From Symbiodinium microadriaticum (Eukaryota > Sar > Dinophyceae > Suessiales > Symbiodiniaceae): a stretch of DNA of 64,000 bases. How positions within the stretch are numbered: position 1 is the first letter of the stretch; each line of letters begins with the position of its first letter. Shown here piece by piece: positions 33,240 through 47,284 of the stretch. Where the stretch lies: contig LSRX01000186.1 of NCBI GenBank assembly GCA_001939145.1, positions 251,035 through 315,034 of the forward strand, given 5' to 3'. The notes beneath the pieces are model-generated. The model was not told the DNA's origin, made no database searches, and was given only the letters and a program-made list of their open reading frames with translations. Position numbers and translations under genes: made by a program.

Positions 33240-36231
33240 GTACCTTGCAGGGACGCGAGCAAACTTGGAGCAGGAAAGGAGTCCTAAAGCCCATAAAAAC
33301 TCTCAACTAAAGCCCTGCATCCTGAACCCAATAAGCCCTACACCAGAGAGCTCGTAACCCAGAGCCCAAAGGGAAATGCAAGCTGCCAACCTCATGCTTT
33401 TCATTGGCAAGCTGGATCTTCCAAGACCCGGCTGAGCCTGCGGAGTACCGTCCTTGGCACGTAGCAGAAGTGTCCATTGCATCAGGACTTGTAGAGTCGT
33501 TGTAGAGTATAGAGCTCCAAAACCACATGGCTATGAGCCATCAGTCTTTTTTCGCTGTGACCTTGCATGGACAATGGCATAATATCCTACAAGGGGGCAT
33601 GCTGGCTTAGCGCCCCGAAGACTGACCAAAGACTGAAAATACTTCCCAGATGCCCGTATATTTAAGCCCGAATAGTTTATGCGTTTTTGGCAACTGGCCG
33701 AGGCGTTGGCGTTGCTATTCTTCAACACGCCGGTACGTTGCTGTGTACTTTGTCAACTTATGTCATTGTTGTCAGGCTTTTGGATTTGCTCTTGGATGGG
33801 ATTTGGTATGCTGGATTCAGAGATGCCTACTCAAAGCTGGTGATGGCTGTTCGGGTCGTTATAGCATCCTTGTCGTCTCTATGCACGGCTGACATGTGGA
33901 TGGCAAAGTGGACGCTTCCTCGATCCGACTCATGCTTTGCTGCCTGTGGTGCGCGGCCACCATAGGACCTCACTCCCAGTCTTCGTAGGCATCCCGGCAT
34001 TTCAGATGAAGAGCCGTGATCTGGTTTAGCCGCCTGTGCGTCCAGGGCCTACAAGCATCCGGATGATGAGTAGCAAAGTGTCGTAGAACTTTTTTGGTAA
34101 TGTGACGGAGAGCAGATCCACTTCTCTGTATCCTGCGCACAGAACAAGCACCTGCCGGCTGGGGGCGAGAGAGAGACCTCAGTATTTCTCCCCACGACAT
34201 CCCACGACCTCTGGGCCTTTTGGGCATACTGTACGTACTTGAGATGTGACGATTTCGTAAGCAATTCGAAGGTGCTTAAACTCAATGGTACCTCCCGAGA
34301 TGTTCCACCCCTGTAAGCTGTGAGAGATTGAAAACACCGGAGCAGTTGGTAGACCCTCAATCCAGAGGTTCGTATCCACTCCACAAGGATATGTCAGGGA
34401 CCGCTTAAATAGAAGTGTATTTGGATCCCACCAGAAGAGCAAGAATGAGACCACACTGTGTAGCTACCAACGCACCTTGTTGTTTAAATTTGCGGAAGTG
34501 AAGCAACTGAAGCAGAACAACTGACCTACTCTCATTGGGATTCGGAGCCAATAAGCAGCCGAGAAGGCGCAGGTTAGTGCACACGCGTAGAGCGATGATA
34601 CTTTGGAGATCCAGTGTGGGGGACCAGAGGCTCGTTTGCGACTGAGCTTGGCAGAGGTAAAGCGCCGCCCAGCTTGTGCGAACTGGGTCCCTCGATGACG
34701 TTTGGATATGCTTGTTTCTCGAGGAAAGTCTTCAAGCAGAGCCATGTCAATGTGACGGTTATAGGTGTGTAAAGGAACCACTGCTCTGACATTTACATTG
34801 AAGTAGAGTAGAGTCGGGCATCCGGCACCAATGAGCCTGGACTGTGGAATGAAATTTAGTGTATCTTATTGAGGTCGACATGTATTTCCCGCAAAGGTCA
34901 CTGATCACCTCCTGGGTTCTGCACTGCACCGTTTGCAAGCTCACGAACTGGTAATCGTCAGGTCAGTGACTCTCTGGAAATTTAGGATGTTCATGTTGGG
35001 GTGTGTTGGATCGGGGGCTTAGACTTCGCGCACTCAACTCTAAGGGCCACCCAGGCTTCCTAGCAAAGTAAACGCAGCAGACTCATCACATCTCCCACCC
35101 TGCTCTGCCATTTCGAGAAAATTGGATGCCGGTGCCTTCTCAACTTGGGCTGGCAGAGACAGCCTTATGACGTATGCGTGACTGGCTGAAGTCAGCACAC
35201 GTTGCACGAGAGCAACAAGAGCCGCCGCAATGTGTAAAAATGATTCAGGTGCACTGGTCCTGTCAGCTAGCAGCTAAGCCTAATGTCAATATCTTGCTTC
35301 GTAAGCTTGCAGGCAGCAGACCTGAATCGGAAGCCACATCAGGAGGTGCTTGTAAAGAAATCTACAGGCTCAGAGTCTTGAGGAAGCCTGAAACCCCTGG
35401 AGAGGCTCGAGCAAGCCAAGCTGATTTTAGTGTGAGCCTTCGGTCTTGCCCCNATATATATATATATATATATATTATATGAACTGCGAAACACAGTCAT
35501 GTGAAGTGGCTTCTGTGACATCTGTGAGTTTTATGTTCGCACCCCGAAGGGGAAGCGTCACAGCAAACGGCGGCTTGACAATGTGTTCTGACAGGAGCAG
35601 TCACTAGCAGCCTCCTTTGTGCTTGTGACAGCTATGCATGAACTGCTACTGCATCATCTTCAAATAGTTCTGCAGGCATGAGATGTCAAGCCTGTTACCA
35701 ACCTTGGCTCTACATGGTTTCTCAATTTTAAAAACGGCCGTCCGCTGGCATGCTTAGACCAGCTAACTGCCTGCAAGAAGTGCAGGCAGCGAATCCACCA
35801 TGTTGTCGAGCCATTCGAGCCTACGTAGCTGAGTGCATTCCAATCCGAAGAATCTAAAGCACACACCTTTGTTGGGAGCTTGTTGGGATGTCGCCATCAT
35901 CGCCTAAGTCTTCTGCTGCCTTGAGCTGCATCTTGCAACAAACTTCAGGTCAGTCTCGCCAAGCCAACACGGCCACACGCATACACCTGAAGTAAAATCT
36001 GCAAAAACTCGCGAACACACACGAGCAGGATAGAGCTGCGGGTCTGGAGTCGACGGCTTCTTCATGCAGTATCGACTCTCAAACATGCTGCCGAGTCACA
36101 ACGCGGAAAAGTCGACTACAGTGTCCCGTGTTCTTGGTGGTCACTCCGAATCATGAGGTGTCTCTGTGTGTGGTGGTACAGCCTACACCTGGAGTGTTAT
36201 TTATATATATATATATATGGTACACATACAT

Positions 36232-36266
<35 letters not shown>

Positions 36267-36400
36267 CATATGTATATAATAGCTCACCCACCCCCGGCGA
36301 CAGACCATCGCAGGGAAAATATGACATGGCTAAATTCAAACAAGCTTATTGGTAGGTTGGAAATTTCAATTGATATCTCGAGCCTATCGTTGTGTCAACA
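33240..36400. other. no assigned gene
   Basis: Open frames on both strands without recognised domains. A single N at 35453 abuts a (TA)n run, and there is a second AT/CA microsatellite at 36197-36270. Confidence 0.4.
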
Positions 36401-38560
36401 GTTTATTCAACCTTGTCTAGTTTAAGTCCCATCGTGAAAGCTTCCGACAAAGAGGAAAGCTCCGTGCTTAACAACAGATTTTGTGGCTCCCGCGCGGCAG
36501 TGTCTGGCGACTCCGCAAAATTAACAACAGATTAAAACAATCAGTGAACTGATCTTCCCATAGTAACATCTTCGCGCAGAGAGTACTGACTAATATCTAT
36601 GTTGGTACAGGAGAAAAGGGAATCGGCTTATGTGTGCTTTGTGTTTGCATGGGGGGGGGTCCCTGATTGTTGTTGTTTCATGTTGGTCAGAGGTCTGCAG
36701 TACAGACCTCTGACCAAAAGAACAGAAGTCCACAACACAATTGTGGTGGACATGATTGTTCAATGGTCATCATTTGCTAGGTGTTTCATTTTCCGTGATT
36801 TTATCCATTTGACAACACCTAGTTCGACCAACGGAAGAATGGACGTGAGTTCCGGTAACTCATGCACAGACTTCAGATGAACCAAACTCAGAACCAGCAT
36901 ATAAAGGTTTGTTGGAGGGACAAGATCTCAAGAACCAACCTGCTGAATACAAAATGTAACAAGCAGCCATATATTGAAATATTCTTTTTCAACAATACCA
37001 ATCCTCCAGCTTCCATGTATTGGCGGACAAGCGCATCATTATATTGAAGCACAGGTGTGAATATTCCTGGATTAAGACGTGCCAATTACATACTAATCAG
37101 AAGGTGAAGAAACGCAGGACTCAACAACTGATACATGTACCCGATATTGCTTGATTGGCTTGAAACAATGTGAATACCATCTGTTGAACACTGCACCGGC
37201 TACCCAGAGCTAATCGTAAAAGAGCGATTAACCCAGAAAATGAAATTCGGAACAGAGTGTGCTCCGGGTTAGTGATACTGAAGGAAGCAGAAGGGCAACT
37301 CTAACCACAGTAACAAGGATATTGGTAATGGTAACTATAACATTGGTAAATGTAATGCTAAGAATACCCCGACTGCACTTGATACGATAATTCGTGCATA
37401 GCCGAATGTATTCGTAATGTAGGTATGACTGAGAATGGAAGTGCGGATTGGATGGGCTTGTAGGTGTATGACGATTATAGTTGTAGTGCCCAGTACACAT
37501 ACCGATATTTGTCTTTTTCATAGTGGGTCACGAGCTGCTACGAATAACTGCTATTGCCGGATTTTACTGTTCTTTTGACAAATACACTTACAATGCTTGA
37601 CAAATACACATAAAATTTCAATGTAACGGTGTTGAGATTACAGCTGTGCCGGCCTTTATCTGGCAACACCTGGGTGCTGCATATACGATTGTATGAAGTA
37701 GTGAAGTAATGGACCAATGTAAATTTAATGCTAAAAACGACGGAAGAATCAAACTGCACCAACAAGAATATGGTTCATGTTAACTGTAGATGATTGATAT
37801 CTCCGCGAAATCTGTTGAATTTGTTACGCATGTGTGAGGCTTAGTATAATCTGAATTGCACCTATGGGCATGTGTAAGCACAAGAACTGAATGAATTACT
37901 TAGTTCTGAAACGACTACTGGCGCCAGAATATTCAATAAGAGAACTTTTTCAATAACTTGTAGATCAAACCTGAGAAGAACTGTATAGATTCAGGGCTGT
38001 GGCATGGGGATCTCCAGCAAAAGTGCAGGCGCACAACACCAAAGATGAAGGACGAGACCCAAAAACACAAAAAAAAAAAAAAGTGACCCAGAGATAATGC
38101 CAGCGCTGTTTTTTTTTGTGTGTGTGTGTGTGTTTTGTTTTGGTTGCTTGGTTGTTTGCTTTCGTGTGTTTTGTTTTTTATGCTTGAGTTTAGCAGTATT
38201 TTCTTATACAGTGCCAATTACCCATAGTAGTCGGAACACCAAAGCCACAAGTCCATACAAAACATAAAACAATAAACCAAACAACCAAAAAAAAAGACAT
38301 CTATGAACCAGAAGCCCCAAAACAAACAAAACGGTTACTGCATTTTTGCTGGATCCTTCATTTTGTTGGTGTTTTGGTCTCAGGCTGGGTTTAGAGCCGC
38401 ACGAATTCAGACCAGCACAGATGCACATATCAGTGCAGTTCCGGTATTCTCCATAGATCTTTGTTGTTTTCGTGGTTTTTCGTTTTCGGCGGAGTGGTTA
38501 AAGCCAGACGAAAGCAGGGCTTGAATGCGAACCCATGAAAAAGATGGAATCGCCGGTGGG
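36400..38560. other. AT-richer stretch without genes
   Basis: Base composition drops below that of the flanks. There are poly-A/poly-T runs near 38070-38300 and no exon-like segment. It contains the hairpin at 36683-36717. Confidence 0.5.
36683..36717. repeat. perfect inverted repeat, 15-bp stem and 5-base loop
   Basis: TTGGTCAGAGGTCTG - CAGTA - CAGACCTCTGACCAA. Confidence 0.95.
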
Positions 38561-38564
38561 ACAT

Positions 38565-38650
38565 ACATACATACATGTATATTTACATATATATATATAT
38601 ATATACATACATACATACATACATACATACATACATACACACACACACCC
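38565..38650. repeat. (ACAT)n / (TA)n microsatellite
   Basis: Tetranucleotide and dinucleotide runs flanking the candidate exon at 38714 on its left. A matching block lies at 38810-38960. Confidence 0.9.
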
Positions 38651-38713
38651 CATATCCTGCATGGATGTAAGAACACGCGTGACAAGGCATCCGCATCCAT
38701 GTCCGCTTCCGAG

Positions 38714-38792
38714 GCTCAACTCAGAGGCCGAGGTCTCCGTTGCTGTGGGCTGCGGCTGGCAGCCACCTTGTGCCCGGGGCCCGGCGGTGGAG
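38714..38792 (+). CDS. candidate exon between two microsatellites
   Basis: The only complex sequence between the two repeat blocks. One frame reads LNSEAEVSVAVGCGWQPPCA then RGPAVE with a GT donor (GTAGTT) in phase. High G/C third positions. The protein is unknown. Confidence 0.4.
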
Positions 38793-38809
38793 GTAGTTAG
38801 CACATTATA

Positions 38810-38902
38810 TAGATAGACAGATAGATAGATACATAGGCATATACATACTATAGACATGATATGTGAGTTTGTACATACATACATACGTACACACACACAC
38901 AT

Positions 38903-38960
<58 letters not shown>
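38810..38960. repeat. (GATA)n, (ACAT)n and (CA)n microsatellite
   Basis: GATA units, then ACAT, CA and TA runs. Confidence 0.9.
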
Positions 38961-38962
<2 letters not shown>

Positions 38963-39064
38963 TGTCCAGTTGTCCATCCCTTTTTAAGGTTTGTCTGGAA
39001 ATCTTTAGTCGCACGCAGCTCCCACTGCAATGGCGGTTCTTGTGCTGCTTGCAGTTGCTTGCAG

Positions 39065-39125
39065 TACCGGACTGATCTCAAGGTTATCATCATTAGCAAG
39101 GACGACGACGACTACTACAACCTAA
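39065..39125 (+). CDS. candidate exon, unknown protein
   Basis: After CTTGCAGTTGCTTGCAG the frame reads YRTDLKVIIISKDDDDYYN, with 15 of 19 codons ending in G/C. It has an Asp run. Donor probably GC near 39126. Confidence 0.4.
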
Positions 39126-40294
39126 GCCTCACTTAAACAGTGAAAGTTAAGAACCTGAAAATTCCCTGAGTAAGCTCCGAACCGTTTCAGTTCTCTCCGG
39201 CCAAGGTAGGAAGTTCACAGCTCAAGACCTTTCATTTTCAACAGAACTTGCACTGTGAATTGTTGCAATCTCGATGCCTTTCCTGAGGAGACGGCTCAGA
39301 AGACCTTAACGATGGCATCTTCCATCTTGGTCCGAACCCTGGGCCTCGAAGCGTGTAGTTTTCTTAGGAGGTTCGTGAAGCTTTTGGAGGGTGATGTCCC
39401 TTTCCCTCACGCTTTTGGGGGGGGTGAGGTTTCGGCTTCTAATCGGGTTGGGGGCACAGCGCATTGGGCTTGTTCATGATTTTTCTGGGCTGCAAGGTGC
39501 AGGCGGTGTTGAGGTTTGTAGGTCATGATACTTCGGACACAGAATTCCGTGCCTTTTCTGGTAGCCTCGTCCTCATACCTAGGCAAGGACAAGTGCCATG
39601 TCGTGGGGAGGACTTGGGGAGCTGTCTGGCCCGTGTAAGGGTGAGAGATGATGTGAGGTCCCAAGCGGTTTCGATACAAGGGCAGAAGCAGCTATCAACA
39701 GTGCTCTCAACCTCAACTCCTGAAGGCTAGCCAGCGCTGTGCAGAGTGTCGTGCACTAAAGTCTCTGCAGACACTTTGTGTGGATATAACTTGATACAAC
39801 CCCAGCAACACCCTAGGGCTCCAGCTACCTACATAGTAGATTACCAGCCGTGTATTCTCTAACCCAGAAGCCCACAAGCCGTCATTCAGCTAACCGAAGC
39901 CCATTAGAGCCCTAGGGACTGGCATCAAGTGTTACTTCCAGCGGCAGGCCGATCTCCTCGAGTGCTTCATCGCTTGGTGCGCCCGGAAGACTAAAGAGGA
40001 CTAACCCTTGGAAAAGCCCTGGGAGAATCTTCGGACTTCGAGACCGTTGGGCCAAACTGAAGAACGGTTTCGCAACCATTGTGCCCACAAGCCATAGCTG
40101 CGAGACACCGGCTGAAAACCAGAAGCCGGTCAAGCAAGAGGTTGGTTGGAGATGTCAAGGATGTAGGCTCCGATCAATTTACATACAGTGTTTTGTCTCC
40201 TTACCTGTCCTGGAGATTGCACCGGCGACTTGCGGCTCAAGCGGTGTCAGCAGAGCTTCACAACCCCCAGCTACCCGACGGCTTCGTGAACATC

Positions 40295-42997
<2,703 letters not shown>

Positions 42998-45296
42998 AAG
43001 CCGTGCTGGACCGAGGCCATGAGTAAGTCCAGTAGCAAGGGTTTAAAGCCGCTGGATCTGCATCCATGAACATGGCTCCAAAAGCCTAAGCCCTGTACCG
43101 TTGCTCGGTCTTGCCTGGCCGATGCCAGAGCCTCGGAGCCTCAACTACAAAGCCCAAACTGCCATCGCCCAGGCGAGACTTCAGACGCACCAAAACCACA
43201 AAACAACGTTTGAACTACCTGGACGTACCCTTGAAGAGCATGTCGTCCCAAATCGTAGGTATTCAGGGTCTCATAGAGGGTAGGTGGAGGGCCTCGGTAA
43301 ACTCTACTGTAGACTCTAGACCGCTTGAAGCCTCCCAAAAGGAGAACTGCGGATGCTCTGAGAGTGGCCCAGACCTGGACAGACTCGGTGCTGCTGATAG
43401 AAATGGCTATGCAAGATGTGCATTAGGCTTCGGGGTTGAGGTGGGTTCTGATTTGTCCCAAATTTCGCGTAAGCTTCGAAACTAAACTAGCGGTCTTTGC
43501 AGACGACGAGTCAGCGCTTCGGCATGTGCTGCTTGGACTGGTTTTGTAGTGCTTTTGGCTGTAACGGTAAGCTCTTGAATAATGTTCGGTGTGGAAAACC
43601 CTCAAATCCACCTCTTCATTACATTTGCAGTGTCCACTCGAACGGAACTTTCTCGGCTAGTTGGCCTTATAGGGTCTAGGGTTTGTTTAGGGCTTCGGGC
43701 TTAGGAAAAGAGCTAGCTCGAGTAGTTTGCTTCTACATGGGAGACATGGGCTTGAACTCACATCAGGGTTGCCTGAATCAGTAGTCACAGAGCCCATGCG
43801 TCCGTTTATTCGTCAGGAATGTTTGGGGTTTAGGTTATAAGTTGGAAATCCCACAAGCCGTTTTTTGCATGGCCTGTACCCGCTCCGAAACTGGGACGGC
43901 AGCGAAGCAACTAGGAAGCCTGCCAGCTAAAACCCCGGCACAGGCTAGGTGGGAGGCAAAAAACAAACGTGCACTACATTTACCAAGTTCTTAAGGCTTA
44001 CAAGGCCTGGCATTCAGAACACTTCCCCGGACTTCCCCGAGGGGTCCAAAAACTGGGTACTTGGTTTTCGGATAGCCGTTTTGCACGCTAGTGTTTTGGG
44101 AGTATTTGGGAGTATCTGAATAGTAGGTACTTGGACCCCAGTAAGGCCCTTGAAGGTACCGCTGCTCCGGGGACTCGACGTCCCCCCAGGTCTGCCATGC
44201 GACGAACCTACCCTGGTGTCGCCCTCAGTCTGGATTTGGGTTTACAGTTTATGGGTTTAGGGGATAAATGGCAGCCCCCCTAAACTTCACTTCACTTCAG
44301 AGCATGAGGTCCAGTCGGTCCTGAGCTAGTCTAGATCGCCGAAAGCGCCCTAAATCCTAAACTTAAGTCAAAGCAGGAACAGAGCTTGAATGGAACAGCG
44401 GTAAGGTGCGACATTTCCTCCCCCAGCTGGGCGTCCGTTGCGGTGCGGCACTCAACTCACTCTCAGGCTTCTGCCCTTGTTGTCCGACTGTAGGCCTATA
44501 GTGCACGCTGGAAAGCAGCCGGCTTGCAGGTTTACTTACATGAACCTTTCCGTCTAAAGGGTAGAGCTGAAGGTACAAAGCTCACGGCTATGCATCCTTT
44601 CGGGCTTTTCAGCTAGCTCGGGACGCAGGGATTCTTAGCCAGAACTTGCGGACACTTTTGTCGGTCGGAGGTTTCGCTTTCGGGTGTAGGGCTTAGCAAA
44701 CGGATCTTCATGTTGCAATGTTCGTCTCAGCCTCTGCTACGAATTGCTTCAAATCTTGAGTTGTGAAACTAGCTGATGAGGGGTGTGATTCGAGAGGATC
44801 TTCGCGACCTGTGCTTTGATAATATGCAGTCGACAGGCCCTTTCCAAAACTAGCAAAAGCAAGCTGTCTGATGCTGCTAAGGGCGCACAGAGTACACCCT
44901 TTAGTTCGGATGTGGTACTGCACGCTTCCAGGCTGCTGCTCCTGGACTAGCCCGAGCCCTAGACGTAGTATTTGCGATTGACATCATGCAACTTGCTTCC
45001 ACGACGGACCAGGGGAAGGAATCCAATGCCGATATTGTTATACCAGATGATACCAGTCACACGTACAGGTTCATACATAGCCCGGCAACCGGCCGGCGTC
45101 GTCGTCGGAGGTATCCTTGTGTCTAGCAGTCGTAGTGAGTAGCGCGTTGGCATATGATAATACTTGCAATAGTTCCAGTTGCTAGTGGTGCAGTTCGGGA
45201 TAGCCGTCATCGATATAATAACGTCGTCGTCGTCGTCGTCGTCGTTGTAATTGTAGCAGTAGCAGTAGCAGTAGCAGTAGCAGTAGCAGTAGCAGT

Positions 45297-45340
<44 letters not shown>

Positions 45341-45435
45341 CAGTAGCAGTAGCAGTAGCAGTAGCAGTAGCAGTAGCAGTAGCAGTAGCAGTAGCAGTAG
45401 CAGTAGCAGTAGCAGTAGTCGTAGTCGTAGTCGTA

Positions 45436-45470
<35 letters not shown>

Positions 45471-46028
45471 CGTCGTAGTGGTAGCACGCTGGCAGTGGTA
45501 GTGGTAGTGGCTGCAATAGTAGCAAGCAGAGTCATCATGGACATGTGTCGCGTTTTTTTTGTGAGCGCTTGACATCCTCGCATGACACTGTGGTTCGTGC
45601 GGGATCATTGTTTATATCGCCACTTTGTTATGGACAAACTTGGGTGTTTAGGGTTGAGGATTTTAGATTCGAGTCGATGGTTGGGTTTGCGGTTTCCGTT
45701 TGAGGTCTCAGGGCCTTGCTTAAACATTGACCATTTTGGGAAGCGATTGTTGTTGTTTCGATCGCGGGTGTTCAGTGTTCAGTCGCCAAAAGGGCCATAT
45801 CTGAAATGGAGCACTGCGGAGTTTTGCAACCCGCTGCACGAAGTAGTCCACGGCCGCCAGTTGAGGACTAGCAAGAGAATGGCTGCAATGTGCACAATCT
45901 ATCGCAGATGCCTTGGACTTCAATCTAAGCTAAAGCAACTAATACGCTCATCAGGCTCCCAACTCCCAATGCCGCCCATCGCCCGAGGGTTATCATTGAA
46001 GGCTTGTCCTGGTGCCTCCGAGGAGCAG
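42998..46028. other. no firmly assigned gene
   Basis: A possible exon follows GCGGTCTTTGCAG at about 43502, with competing readings (DDESALRHVLLGL or TTSQRFGMCCLDW), and has both a GTTTTG and a GTAAGC donor. The rest holds telomere-like words and a large trinucleotide array at 45220-45500. Confidence 0.35.
45220..45500. repeat. compound (GTC)n, (AGCAGT)n, (GCA)n, (GTCGTA)n array
   Basis: About 280 bp of trinucleotide-derived units. The 115-188-codon frames on both strands here are repeat products. Confidence 0.95.
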
Positions 46029-46095
46029 GTGGATGAGGACGAGGTGGTGTTGGAAGGAGAACCTCTCGAGCTAAGGCGACGGCTCTGGGCTGCGA
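46029..46095 (+). CDS. candidate exon, acidic unknown protein
   Basis: Reads VDEDEVVLEGEPLELRRRLW between CCTCCGAGGAGCAG and a very strong donor GTGAGT at 46096. Unknown family. Confidence 0.45.
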
Positions 46096-46857
46096 GTGAG
46101 TGCATTTCGAATCACCAAAGGATTCCGAATTTGATTGCTACCTGATCAGCTGTAAGTTGTAACTGTTGGACTTTGGTTCCGGGTCGCCTCCTGTAGGAAC
46201 GGCAGAAGCATGCACAGCCGATGTTTAGTTCATCAGTTCTGCACCTGCGGCCCTTGAAAGTGCAACCCCGAGTTGCAGCTCCGCACCAAAATGACTTTCC
46301 GCTGGCAATGTATGCCTTCCTTGCTGCCTGGGTTTGAGGGTGGAATGTAGCAGTCAAGGCCAGAATCTGAAGCGGGCTTGTCGAAAGCCCATACCCGGTG
46401 CATCATCGTGCATCATTACGAGGTTCCTCAAATGCCAGAGGCGGCGAACTGTTAGCAGGTCGTCCGTCAAGCGGCACGCTGCTGTGCCTCCGGTTTTTCT
46501 TTGGGCCGGGAGCCCCAGGCCAAAATTCCAGGATTGCGACTTGTCGGGCAGCTAGAGTCACTATAGTGCACTATAGGAGAGTATAGTAGCTTTATAGTAC
46601 ATTATACTATAGTATACTGTAATCCCAGATGCAGGCACCTAGCAAGCCCGCCGGGAAGCAAGGCTGTAGGGTTCAGGGTTGCTGCCCCCATACTTGTAAA
46701 GATCCGCTGAAGTGTCGGAAGGCATGCGGAATTCCTCTGTGTCTACCATTCCTTGCCGTTTCTGTCTGGAGGTCGCAATGGCAGGTTTTCGAAAGTCCGG
46801 CTGCTAATATTGGCCTGTGCCGAATTTTTGTTCGATTGTAAGACCAACAAGCATGGG

Positions 46858-46974
46858 TAATGTAGGAAGCTGATTAAGAAACCTGGCCCTATAACCCCGG
46901 TATAATAGGATTCACAGCAAGAACCCAAATAAAGACGCAGGGCTTCTTAATCAGGTTCCCACATTAGGGGTGCT
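46858..46974. mobile_element. MITE-like element, about 117 bp
   Basis: TAATGTAGGAAGCTGATTAA at the left. The right end is the reverse complement of TAATGTGGGAACCTGATTAA. The inverted ends are about 30 bp. Single copy here. Confidence 0.8.
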
Positions 46975-47030
46975 GTGAGATGTGTGGGGCGAGGCCGCAG
47001 GTTGGGCCTCTCTTGGTGGTCGGCTGCAAG

Positions 47031-47105
47031 GGTACATCGAGTTCACCCCTCGTGGCGATAGCATCCAGGAGCTTCGGACATTAACGGACAACTGCGAGTC
47101 ACAAG
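47031..47105 (+). CDS. candidate exon, unknown protein
   Basis: After TCGGCTGCAAG the frame reads YIEFTPRGDSIQELRTLTDN. The donor is uncertain. It lies 56 bp after the MITE at 46858. Confidence 0.35.
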
Positions 47106-47216
47106 CAACAGCATGGAGCTTTAGGGGCAACTTGAACTCCTGCCAATCTGCATCTGATCTTGACATTACAGCAAGTCGCCCAAAACCAACCACCAAAAAG
47201 CCCGAATTCCCATAAG

Positions 47217-47284
47217 GGTGGCATGCTCCTCTCCTACTGCGTCGGCCTTGTGGCCGTGCACCGGGCGGCGCTGTGGCAGCTGCC
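47217..47284 (+). CDS. candidate exon, hydrophobic
   Basis: Reads GGMLLSYCVGLVAVHRAALW after CCCATAAG, with about 21 of 24 codons ending in G/C. Could be a membrane helix. Unknown family. Confidence 0.4.

Noticed and set aside
38498..38560. second D-arm look-alike (GGCGGAGTGGTTAAAGCC)
   Set aside because: The D-stem pairs, but the acceptor, anticodon and T stems do not.
45154..45608. poly-Val, poly-Leu, poly-Thr/Ala frames
   Set aside because: Direct translations of a trinucleotide array.
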